Below are positions 17,399 to 24,940 of a stretch of 64,000 nt of DNA, piece by piece. Position 1 is the stretch's first letter; every line of letters begins with the position of its first letter. Made by a program: the position numbers and the translations under genes. Source of the stretch: Streptomyces sp. MNU76 (lineage in GTDB: Bacteria; Actinomycetota; Actinomycetes; Streptomycetales; Streptomycetaceae); NCBI RefSeq assembly GCF_020982545.1, contig NZ_JAJKLK010000001.1, forward strand, positions 186,001-250,000. The letters are read 5' to 3'. A model generated the notes under the pieces. The model searched no databases. It was not told the origin of the DNA and saw only the letters and a program-made list of their open reading frames with translations.

Positions 17399-17623
17399 AT
17401 GGACATGGGTGCTTGGGCCGCCGCAGCGGTGGCTGGGATCTGGTTGATCGTCTTCGTGGTGGGCTACACCCTTGACCAGGTCCCTGGCCTGTCGGCCAAG
17501 GCCGAGAGGGCGATCGCCTCGCTCCGTCGCCTTCGGTCCGCCTGGCGCGGTGGTGAGGGCGCGGAGCGGCACGAGCGGCAGGCGGAGGTAGGCGACCGGG
17601 AGCGCATCGAGCCTCGTCGATGA
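17399..17623 (+). CDS. Small single-pass membrane protein
   Basis: 74 residues: MDMGAWAAAAVAGIWLIVFVV is one transmembrane helix, followed by a basic cytoplasmic tail (SLRRLRSAWRG). A TATGAT hexamer lies at 17321-17326. GGGAGG is rather far upstream of the ATG, so 17405 may be the real start. No known family. Confidence 0.5.
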   Translation: MDMGAWAAAAVAGIWLIVFVVGYTLDQVPGLSAKAERAIASLRRLRSAWRGGEGAERHERQAEVGDRERIEPRR

Positions 17624-17711
17624 CAGCGTAGGTTGGCGGGCGCGCGCCTGCCGCGGACGGTCAGATCCCTGATCTGCCGGCCGCTGCGGCAGGCGCGTAA
17701 GGGCGGACCGG

Positions 17712-17939
17712 TCAAGCAACCTGCACGGCGCTGGCCTGAACGAGGTGCGGAGTCTGGGCCACGAAACTTGTCCATGCCTCCGCTGAAACCGAGAGGCGGG
17801 CGGCTGCCGGCCGTTTCGAGTCCCGTATGAGGACTTGGGAAGGGAGGAAGGCGGCTTCCAGGCACTCTGTGGTGTTGGCGCCGCTGTACGACGACTTGAA
17901 CCAGGTGGGCTCAGGGGCAGCCTGGGGATCGACAAGCAT
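17712..17939 (-). CDS. DUF397 protein
   Basis: 75 residues: WFKSSYSGANTTECLEAAF, VLIRDSKRP and AWTSFVAQT are the DUF397 signature (WxKSSxSG, C-EVA, VRDSK, W-FV). AAGGAG precedes the ATG, which directly abuts the stop of the HTH gene (TGAATG). DUF397 proteins work with DUF5753 HTH regulators in Streptomyces development; mechanism unknown. Confidence 0.9.
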   Translation of the reverse strand: MLVDPQAAPEPTWFKSSYSGANTTECLEAAFLPSQVLIRDSKRPAAARLSVSAEAWTSFVAQTPHLVQASAVQVA

Positions 17940-18785
17940 TCAAAGCTCCTTGCGGGCGTTGTGGATCATGTCGGAGGAAGCCTCCATATCCAACGCTTGT
18001 GCGCGCAGGTACTCGAACGCAAGCCTGTACTTGTCCAGTTCCTCGTCCTGCTCCAGGAAGAGGGAGCCCGTATGGAAATCGACGTATACGACGTCGAGTG
18101 CCGGTTCCTGGCCGCCGATGACGACGAAGCTGCCCAGGGCTGCGGCGTGCGCTCCTTTGGAGAACGGCAGTATCTGGAGTGTGATGTGTGGGGACTCGTT
18201 GGCCTCCAGCAGTCGGTCGAGTTGATTCCTCATTACCCGCGGTGACCCGACGACGCGGCGGATCACGGACTCGTCGAGGATCGCCCACAAGCTCGGCGGC
18301 GTCGGCCGGAAGAGGATCTCCTGTCTCCTCATGCGGATGTCGACGAGCCGTTCGATCTCCGCAGGCTCTAGAGGTACCTCGTTGGCCTTCTGGAGGGCCG
18401 TGCTGTACTCGCGGGTTTGCAGAAGGCCGGGCACGTAGACGCAGCAGAAATGACTCTCGCGCACTGCTTCGTCCTCTAGCGTGAGCAGGAGGTTCATGCT
18501 CTCGGGGATGGAGTCGGCGAAAGAACTCCACCAGCCCTGTTCCTTGGCGTTCTTGGCAAGGTTCACAACTGCTCGGCGTTCGGCGTCAGTTGCTCCGTAC
18601 TCGCGACACAGGGCGTCGATCACCAGCCATTTTACGGGTCCGGCTTGGGTCTCGTACCGGCTGACCGTGGCCTTGGATACGCCCACCAACTGCCCGGCCT
18701 CCTCAAGGGTCAGCCCTTTCTGGGCGCGCAACTTTCGCATCATCACGCCCAACTGACGGCGGCGAGTGGTGGTCCGTACGGACAT
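17940..18785 (-). CDS. XRE-family HTH regulator with DUF5753
   Basis: 281 residues. HTH in LRAQKGLTLEEAGQLVGVSK then ATVSRYE, and DUF5753 with GWWSSFADSIPESMNLLLTLE, CCVYVPGLLQTREYS, ILDESVIRRVVGSP and LQILPFSKGAHAAALGSFVV. Pairs with the DUF397 protein immediately downstream and with a divergently encoded HATPase protein, the usual three-gene unit. May autoregulate through the inverted repeat in the shared intergenic region. Confidence 0.9.
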   Translation of the reverse strand: MSVRTTTRRRQLGVMMRKLRAQKGLTLEEAGQLVGVSKATVSRYETQAGPVKWLVIDALCREYGATDAERRAVVNLAKNAKEQGWWSSFADSIPESMNLLLTLEDEAVRESHFCCVYVPGLLQTREYSTALQKANEVPLEPAEIERLVDIRMRRQEILFRPTPPSLWAILDESVIRRVVGSPRVMRNQLDRLLEANESPHITLQILPFSKGAHAAALGSFVVIGGQEPALDVVYVDFHTGSLFLEQDEELDKYRLAFEYLRAQALDMEASSDMIHNARKEL

Positions 18786-18893
18786 GGAGCTCCTTCACCT
18801 GAGCATGGGGCGGCTGCCTGGAGGCCCTTCAGGCTAGGCAGCACCGCAGCCGCGTCACTACCAGATTCACTCGATGGATTGTCGTGAGAAGTT

Positions 18894-18915
18894 ACACAGT
18901 AAGAGTTCTCTGTGT
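18894..18915. promoter_or_regulatory. Inverted repeat in the divergent promoter region
   Basis: ACACAG and CTGTGT are separated by ten bases in an unusually AT-rich part of the region between the HTH gene (minus) and HATPase gene (plus). Candidate operator for the HTH protein. Confidence 0.4.
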
Positions 18916-19001
18916 CATGCTCGCTCATGGATCGCTACGCAATGCAGTCGTACGGATACGGCAGGCGCAGGCAGCGCGTGGCATGGGAGGGAGGAGTAGC
19001 C

Positions 19002-19628
19002 GTGCCCGGCTACGACATCACCAAGCCTCGACTTCGCTGTGTCCTGCCCTTCGAGGCGGGGCCGGCGGAGGTACGACTACTTCGCAGAGCGACCGCCTCG
19101 CAGTTGGGGCAGTGGGGCTTGCTGGCCGCTGCGGAGGAAGCCGAGTTGGTTGTGACAGAGCTGGCGACGAACGTCGTCAGGCACGTTGGCGAGGGGGCTT
19201 CGGCAGCCTTGGTCCTTGAGAGGAGAGGCGAGCGGCTACGAGTTGAGGTCCACGACAAGAGCCGCACGGTGCCGATTATTCGGCCGACGCTCTGTGACGA
19301 GGAGTGCGGACGCGGATTGCATCTGCTCGCTGCCCTGACGGCCGATTGGGGGACGGTTCTTACGGCGGTGGGCAAGGCTGTCTGGTGCGAGGTCGAGATC
19401 GACTCCGGAAAGGGGTGCCGCCGCGTCGAGCGGGCCGCTGAGGCCTTGGAGGCCTACCACGGCGGTGACAGTGCTGCGGTTGATCAGGGGCGTCGTCGGC
19501 AAGTTGTGCTGGAGGAGTCGGCGATCGAGTTGATTGCCGATCTGCTCCACTGGACATCGGCCCGCGGTTTGGACCCGGATGACATCCTCGACCGGGCGCA
19601 GATGCACTACGAGGCGGAGGCGGCGTGA
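19002..19628 (+). CDS. HATPase/RsbW-like ATP-binding regulator with C-terminal extension
   Basis: 208 residues. GHKL kinase motifs: EEAELVVTELATNVVRHVGE (N box), VHDKSRTVPI and EECGRGLHLLAALTADWGT (G2). A C-terminal extension of about 70 residues (LIADLLHWTSARGLDPDDIL) is not part of the kinase. The GTG at 19002 is preceded by GGAGGAG. Divergent from the HTH/DUF397 pair. Confidence 0.85.
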   Translation: MPGYDITKPRLRCVLPFEAGPAEVRLLRRATASQLGQWGLLAAAEEAELVVTELATNVVRHVGEGASAALVLERRGERLRVEVHDKSRTVPIIRPTLCDEECGRGLHLLAALTADWGTVLTAVGKAVWCEVEIDSGKGCRRVERAAEALEAYHGGDSAAVDQGRRRQVVLEESAIELIADLLHWTSARGLDPDDILDRAQMHYEAEAA

Positions 19629-19657
19629 TCCCTTCCTGCTCCGGACCACGCCGGCGA

Positions 19658-20509
19658 CTACCTCATTGCAGCCCGCAGCAGCGCGCCGGCATCGCCGTGA
19701 GCGCCCTGCTCGTGAAGCTCTAGGGCTGCCTGCATGACCTCTCGATCCCCTTGATCTCGGCCGTAGACATGGATCAAGTTGTCGGCCAGCCGGTTCTGGT
19801 GCCGCTGGCGAAGCGTCAGTAGTACCACGGCCGTTTCGACGGGACTGAGGACCTCAGTTGTGGTCTGGCGGAGCATGGCCAGTGCAACGTCCTGTCTGTC
19901 GCCTCTGCCTAGCTCTTCCGCTTGTGCCGCCACTCGGCGTGCCGCCGCCACATCGTTCCGGCTCCGCCGCCGGTCCCCCCTTCGACGGGGGACCGGCGGC
20001 GGAGCCGGATGAGCGAGGGCGGCCAGACGTGCTTGCAGGCCGGCTTTGGCCGCGTTCAGTTCCGTGACGGCGGCACGCAGTGTCGCGGATTCGTTTTTCA
20101 GCGAGGCCAGTTGTTCGGCCTGCTCGCTCAGGTCGGCGCATCTGACGCAACGCCGTTCGTCCACGGCCCTGAGGCGAAGACTCATCACGTCGTCGAGGCT
20201 GATGCCAACGGCTCGCTCGCCGCCAGCGTCTGTGCAGGCTTCTTTGTAGAGAGTCTCAATGAACTCCGGCCCGGGGACCGTCTTGCCGCTCAGGAATCGG
20301 GACAGCGAACTGGGATTGCTGCTCAGCCTTCCAGCTGCTTCTGATTGGTTAAGTCTCTTATTCCCAAATTGACCTGAAAAATCTGGTTTCAGGTGTCGGC
20401 AGAGGTCGCCGAGTGTCATTGCGAGTGCTCGTCGGCCAGGGGAAACATCGCTGCTGAACTGCTTCTTTATCCAGCTATGCCCGGCCGGGCTGCGGTCTTC
20501 TGGCGTCAT
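19658..20509 (-). CDS. HTH regulator with coiled-coil and C-terminal helical domain
   Basis: 283 residues. The N-terminal HTH (LNQSEAAGRLSSNPSSLSRF then LSGKTVPGPEF) resembles XRE-type regulators of Streptomyces. It is followed by CVRCADL, a predicted coiled coil (EQAEQLASLKNESATLRAAV), an Arg/Pro linker encoded by a long DNA palindrome, and a helical C-terminus. Start uncertain: 20509, or ATG at 20419 (MTLGDLC). SPGRRALA upstream of the latter looks coding, so the longer form is given. Divergent from the HNH/ParB/helicase operon and a candidate regulator of it. Confidence 0.75.
   Translation of the reverse strand: MTPEDRSPAGHSWIKKQFSSDVSPGRRALAMTLGDLCRHLKPDFSGQFGNKRLNQSEAAGRLSSNPSSLSRFLSGKTVPGPEFIETLYKEACTDAGGERAVGISLDDVMSLRLRAVDERRCVRCADLSEQAEQLASLKNESATLRAAVTELNAAKAGLQARLAALAHPAPPPVPRRRGDRRRSRNDVAAARRVAAQAEELGRGDRQDVALAMLRQTTTEVLSPVETAVVLLTLRQRHQNRLADNLIHVYGRDQGDREVMQAALELHEQGAHGDAGALLRAAMR
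19958..20008. repeat. Perfect 22-bp-arm palindrome inside a coding region
   Basis: Arms 19958-19979 and 19987-20008 are exact reverse complements with a 7-base loop. It encodes the Pro/Arg-rich linker of the HTH protein and stays in frame. Such a stem inside a gene suggests an inserted palindromic element or a functional RNA structure. Confidence 0.85.
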
Positions 20510-20557
20510 GCGAACCTGTCTCCCCGCTTCAGTCCACCCGGTCTCAAGTCCCGGTCG

Positions 20558-20621
20558 TGTGCAGGTAATTGTGCATGATCACGGCAGGATCGATCGGGGC
20601 GCTTGCTCTTTTGCGAGCAAG
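20558..20621. promoter_or_regulatory. Divergent control region of the HTH gene and the HNH/ParB/SNF2 operon
   Basis: Contains a direct repeat TGTGCA-n6-TGTGCA (20558-20563, 20570-20575), the 11-mer GTGCATGATCA (20571-20581) that recurs upstream of the cytosine methyltransferase gene at 24877-24887, and a stem CTTGCTC/GAGCAAG (20602-20621) followed by a T-rich run. The stem lies about 145 bases before the HNH start and could act as an attenuator. Confidence 0.5.
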
Positions 20622-20765
20622 TGTTTTCTGAGTGGACTTTCATTCGGTCGGAAGTGCAACACTGGTTGAGCCGCCCGGGAAGCGGGGGACGCGAAACCGC
20701 GTGAGCGCTGCCAGTTGTTTGTGGTGCGAAGCGGCATGTTGGACACGACTTGACCGGAGGAGCTC

Positions 20766-21461
20766 ATGGAGTTGCCGTCCTACCAGGACGTCAAAGGGGG
20801 CAAGTCGCAGGTAGCGCTGTGGCTGATCACCGAAGTAGGGGAGGGGAACACCTTCACCAAGGTCCAGCTGCGTGAAGCCTTCCCGGAAGCGGCGCAGATC
20901 GACAGGCGGCTGAGGGAGCTTCGCGACCATGGCTGGAGATTCGATACCAGTCGTGAGGACCCCTCGCTGCTCCAGCAGGAACAGCGGTTTGTGACCAGGG
21001 GCGCTGACGTCTGGATTCCGGGCAGGGCTAAGGCGCCGGCGCACAAGAACAGCCTCACCGCCACACAGCGCGCAAAGGTCATGCATGACGACAACAACCT
21101 GTGCCGGTCCTGCGGCGTGGGAGCCGGTGAAGCCTACGAGGACGGCGGCGGAATCGACCTTGCGAAACTGAACGTGTCCCGCCGCAAGGTGCTCCACAGT
21201 GATGGGACCGAGGAGTACCAGCTCATCACCGAGTGCAAGAGGTGCGGTGTCGGCGGAGGCTCCGATCGGGAGGTCGACCTCGGCATGATTCTGGACCTCG
21301 TGGAGGATCTCGCTCCCATCGAACAGGAGGTCTTCCTCAAGTGGGTGGCGGCTGACCAGCGCACGTTCAGCCCGATCGAGAGGGTTTGGGGCATCTACCG
21401 GACCTTGCCGCAGGAGTCCCGTGCCGCTGTGGCAGAGGCCATCACCGAGATGCTCGGCTGA
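20766..21461 (+). CDS. wHTH-HNH-like zinc protein of the defence-like cassette
   Basis: 231 residues. N-terminal winged helix (TFTKVQLREAFPEAAQIDRR then LRELRDHGWRFD), then LCRSCGVGAGEAYEDGG and ITECKRCGVGG forming a CxxC...CxxC zinc site of HNH type, with a long helical C-terminus. GGAGGAG precedes the ATG. First gene of an operon with a ParB-like protein and a SNF2 helicase. It may be the nuclease or DNA-recognition part of a restriction system. A classic HNH His-Asn-His triad is not obvious, so nuclease activity is uncertain. Clearly related to the protein at 16510-17214. Confidence 0.72.
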   Translation: MELPSYQDVKGGKSQVALWLITEVGEGNTFTKVQLREAFPEAAQIDRRLRELRDHGWRFDTSREDPSLLQQEQRFVTRGADVWIPGRAKAPAHKNSLTATQRAKVMHDDNNLCRSCGVGAGEAYEDGGGIDLAKLNVSRRKVLHSDGTEEYQLITECKRCGVGGGSDREVDLGMILDLVEDLAPIEQEVFLKWVAADQRTFSPIERVWGIYRTLPQESRAAVAEAITEMLG

Positions 21462-21513
21462 TCACCAACCGCAGGAACGACAATACGCAGATACAACAGA
21501 GGACGGGGTAGCC

Positions 21514-22947
21514 ATGCTGCGGGAATTTCCGCCGCCGCCGCGTGCGGCAGCGTTCAGCGAGCTGATCAAGAAGAGGCTGGAGGAGGTACGAGGGGCGGGG
21601 GGTACCCGGGAGACCGTCACGGTCGACTGGAACGGACAGCAGACGCATGTCGATGTGATCGATCTTCCCCTGAGCGGTCTCTACCTGAATCCGGGCACTC
21701 ACCGCATCAGGGCGCAGCGCACCTTCGACCCGGTGCGTGATGAGGCCCTGGAGCGGGAGCCGTTCGGTGAAGAGGGGCAGCTCTACCTGCGCGATCTGTT
21801 GATGGCTCGCCCCGACAACCCGGATCTGCGCGACCCCGACTTCGACAAACTGATGGAAGATCTGCAGAAGTTCGGGCAGAACGATCCTGGCTTGGTCACC
21901 CATCACGGCGTGCTGGTGAATGGCAATACGCGAGCTGTGGCGCTGAGGAAGCTCGGCGCACAGTCGATGCGGGTGGGTGTGTTGCCGTCATCGTTCACGC
22001 AGCCGGACATCGACGCGGTGGAGCTTGCTCTCCAGCTTCGTCTCGACCAGAAGCGCGATTACACGTACATCAACCGCCTGCTTGCTATGGAGGAGCAGGC
22101 CACTTTGGGGCGGACCCCGGAGCAGATCGCCAAGGAATTCCGGATCCGGACGTCGACCTACCACCAGGAGCGATGGATCCTCAGCACGATCAAGGAGCTG
22201 AACGGTCGTAGCCAGAGTGGTGGGGGTGTGGAGCTTCGGCTGGTCGACTGGGAGGGAGCCCAAGAACGTCTCAAGGAGCTTCAGCGGTTGTATCTGAAGC
22301 TGGAGACCTTGGACCGCGACCAGGCGGAGATCTTGAAGGAGTGGCGGCTGGCCGCGATCCTCCTGGACTTCTCGAAGACTGATGTCCGGCACATCGATGA
22401 GGAGTTTTTGAAGCAGGGGTACCTGAGCAAGGTGCTGCCTGCGGACTTGGCAGAGGGCGGAGAGGCGGCCCAGCCGAAAGCCGTGTCCATCCCAGGCCTG
22501 GGCCTGGAGGTGCCGGCGGCATCGTCGGCCGTCTCTGCGGCCCGTGCCCTGAACGACCGCATCCTCCGTGCGGCTGCCGCAGTCCGCACCACGAAGACCG
22601 AACTCTCGGATACCGAGAAGTCCAAAGCACAGGCGCTGCTTGACGTGGCGAAGACCGCGTTCGATCAGGCCATTGAATTCCATGGCCGTGACGCCCGCGT
22701 TCGGAAGCGCAAGCAGCTGGCTCCTGCTCGTCTCGCTGATGCCTCCGCCAACATCGACCAGTGCGTCACGGATCTGGTCCAGGCCCGTACGTCGAACAGT
22801 CTCGACGAAGAGGCTTTCGACGAGGCCGTGCTCAAGCTCCGGAGCAGCTTCCGGAAGCTTGCCCAGCAGGCTGGCCGCGGCATTCCGAATCCGGGTGATG
22901 GCGTGTCCTGGCTCCTCGCGGCCGCCGCTGCGGAGGGTCTCCAGTGA
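21514..22947 (+). CDS. ParB/Srx-fold-like protein of the defence-like cassette
   Basis: 477 residues. Residues about 100-200 hold a ParB-like nuclease/NTPase fold: IDLPLSGLYLNPGTHRIRAQ, DKLMEDLQKFGQNDPGLVTH and VLVNGNTRAVALRKLGAQSM, where GNTR replaces the ParB GERR motif. A helix-turn-helix-like part follows (LGRTPEQIAKEFRIRTSTYH), as in ParB. The C-terminal 250 residues are helical and unrecognised. It would bind DNA and perhaps CTP. GAGGACGGGG precedes the ATG, and the stop overlaps the helicase start by four bases (GTGA), so both are made together. Confidence 0.72.
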   Translation: MLREFPPPPRAAAFSELIKKRLEEVRGAGGTRETVTVDWNGQQTHVDVIDLPLSGLYLNPGTHRIRAQRTFDPVRDEALEREPFGEEGQLYLRDLLMARPDNPDLRDPDFDKLMEDLQKFGQNDPGLVTHHGVLVNGNTRAVALRKLGAQSMRVGVLPSSFTQPDIDAVELALQLRLDQKRDYTYINRLLAMEEQATLGRTPEQIAKEFRIRTSTYHQERWILSTIKELNGRSQSGGGVELRLVDWEGAQERLKELQRLYLKLETLDRDQAEILKEWRLAAILLDFSKTDVRHIDEEFLKQGYLSKVLPADLAEGGEAAQPKAVSIPGLGLEVPAASSAVSAARALNDRILRAAAAVRTTKTELSDTEKSKAQALLDVAKTAFDQAIEFHGRDARVRKRKQLAPARLADASANIDQCVTDLVQARTSNSLDEEAFDEAVLKLRSSFRKLAQQAGRGIPNPGDGVSWLLAAAAAEGLQ

Positions 22948-24761
22948 CGGAGAGTGCGACGGAAACGTCCCTGCACCTGGGCTTCGACGCCACCCGTACA
23001 CGCGTAGTGCTGAAGACCACCGATCAGTACCGCCAGGATCTGGTGCAGTTGGCCGCTCGGTTCCGTACCGGCGGCCAGCTCGGCCCGCTCTCCGCCTCGG
23101 TTGCCCTTGACGAACTCCTCGCGGATCTGGGTGTTCTCGGCAGTTGGCCGCACCACGTAGGAGTGGAGTGGGCGCCGGAGCTGCGCAGTCTCGTGGCTGG
23201 CGTCATCAACGATGCCAACACGGTCAAGGAACGACTGGCCGGCTCCGTAGCGTCATCAGAAGTCGCCTCCGTGGATGTTCCGGATCTGCTCGGCGACACA
23301 TGGAAGGGCGAGCTCAACGCGTTCCAGCGCAGGGACATCGCGAAATTGCTCTCGCTGGGGCACGGGGCCAATTTCAGTGTGCCTGGGGCGGGCAAGACAC
23401 GCGTCGCCCTAGCTGTCTACGCCGCGCAGAAGGCTCAGCAGAAAGTGAGCCGCCTCCTGGTTGTCTGTCCCAAATCGGCCTACGAGTCCTGGCGTTACGA
23501 GACTGCGGTCTGCTTCAACTACCCACTGCGCACCCATGTGCTCGACGGTTCTATGGACCAGTGGGCAGAGGTCCTGATCGTCAACTACGAGAGGCTGGAC
23601 CGATCGCTCTCGATGCTGGCGAGCTGGATCAAGTCGGGCCCCTCAATGATCATTCTGGATGAGGCGCACAGGATGAAACTCGGTGCGCGCGGTACCTACG
23701 GTGCCGCATGTATGGCCCTTGGCCCTCTTGCGGAACGCAGGCTGATCCTCACCGGAACCCCGGCTCCGAATGGCTCCAAGGACTTGGAGAATCTCCTGGG
23801 ATTCGTCTGGCCAGGCCATGGGCAGCGCACGGTAGTGCAGGCTGTGGCCGGCGGTGACCTGGCCTACGCGAGCACGGTCCTCCGGCCCCTGTTCACCAGG
23901 ACGACAAAACACGAACTCGGCCTGCCGCCTATGCGACTTCGGATGCGGTACGTCGACATGCCGGACCTGCACGCCGAGATCTACCGCTCACTGGTGGGGG
24001 GGATGGGGAACGGCGCCGCTCGCGAAGACCTGAGCTCTCTTGGCAAAACGGCACTGCGCCTCCTGATGGCGGCGACGAGCCCCGCTCTCCTCCTGGAGGG
24101 AGCCAGCCGACATGAACCACTCGTGTATCAGTTGCCTCCGCTGGAGATCCCAGTGGGCACTTCGCTGTACTCGCTGATGCAGGATCTTCCTGACTACGAA
24201 CTCTCCCCGAAGTACAAGGAAGCGGTTGCGATCGTCGCCAAGAACGCGGAGCAGGGGCGCAAAACCCTGGTCTGGACGACGTTCGTGCGGAGTCTGACGA
24301 CGTTGGCGCAGATGCTTGAGAAGTTCGGCCCGGCTGTCGTGTACGGCGGTACACCAGACCGGGACGAGCAGTTGCGGCGCTTCCGCGAGGATCCCAGCTG
24401 CATGGTGCTGATCTCCAATCCCGCGACCCTGGGTGAGGGCATCAGCCTGCACCACGTCTGTCACGACGCCGTCTACGTGGACCGTGACTTCATGGCCGGC
24501 CGTTTCCTGCAGAGCCTCGACCGGATCCACCGCCTCGGGCTCGCCCCTGGTACTGACACACACGTCACAGTCATCGCGGCGCGTAACACCATCGACGAGG
24601 TGGTGGAGATTCGGCTGGACCAGAAGCTGGAGTTCATGGGCAAGATCCTCGATGATCCCACTGTTCAGCAGCTCGCTGACCTGCAAGAAGAACCGGCGGT
24701 AGCCGCCGGTCTCGCTCCGAGTGACATAGAGGCTCTGCTGCGTCATATGGGAGGAGCGTAG
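22944..24761 (+). CDS. SNF2/DEAH-type helicase-translocase
   Basis: 605 residues. Walker A FSVPGAGKTRVALA (residues 144-157), RLLVVCPKSAYESW (Ia), DEAH box ILDEAHRMKLG (237-247), motif III LTGTPAPNGS, and the second RecA domain with VVYGGTPDRDEQLRRF, LISNPATLGEGISLHH and FLQSLDRIHRLGL (motif VI). The first 120 residues are unrecognised. SNF2 enzymes of this kind act as DNA translocases in several defence systems. GTG start overlaps the ParB-like gene. Confidence 0.88.
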   Translation: MTESATETSLHLGFDATRTRVVLKTTDQYRQDLVQLAARFRTGGQLGPLSASVALDELLADLGVLGSWPHHVGVEWAPELRSLVAGVINDANTVKERLAGSVASSEVASVDVPDLLGDTWKGELNAFQRRDIAKLLSLGHGANFSVPGAGKTRVALAVYAAQKAQQKVSRLLVVCPKSAYESWRYETAVCFNYPLRTHVLDGSMDQWAEVLIVNYERLDRSLSMLASWIKSGPSMIILDEAHRMKLGARGTYGAACMALGPLAERRLILTGTPAPNGSKDLENLLGFVWPGHGQRTVVQAVAGGDLAYASTVLRPLFTRTTKHELGLPPMRLRMRYVDMPDLHAEIYRSLVGGMGNGAAREDLSSLGKTALRLLMAATSPALLLEGASRHEPLVYQLPPLEIPVGTSLYSLMQDLPDYELSPKYKEAVAIVAKNAEQGRKTLVWTTFVRSLTTLAQMLEKFGPAVVYGGTPDRDEQLRRFREDPSCMVLISNPATLGEGISLHHVCHDAVYVDRDFMAGRFLQSLDRIHRLGLAPGTDTHVTVIAARNTIDEVVEIRLDQKLEFMGKILDDPTVQQLADLQEEPAVAAGLAPSDIEALLRHMGGA

Positions 24762-24858
24762 CGCTGAGTGACCAGCTCTCGGTGCTCCATCTGAACGGAA
24801 GGGGAGGGGCTCTCCCTGGATAGACAGGGAAGAGCGGGGCGGTGGGAGACTCGTGGGG

Positions 24859-24906
24859 TCAAGTGTCCAAGAGTCAGTGCATGATCATGATCTCTGGGAC
24901 ACTTGA
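24859..24906. promoter_or_regulatory. Inverted repeat TCAAGTGTCC/GGACACTTGA upstream of the methyltransferase gene
   Basis: Perfect 10-bp arms (24859-24868, 24897-24906) flank a 28-base core that holds ATGATCAT and the 11-mer shared with 20571-20581. It lies 35-82 bases upstream of the methyltransferase ATG, in the 179-base gap after the helicase gene. Looks like an operator that gives the methyltransferase its own promoter. Confidence 0.55.
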
Positions 24907-24940
24907 GATCGGTTTTGAGTCACTTTCCGGAAGGAGCGCT

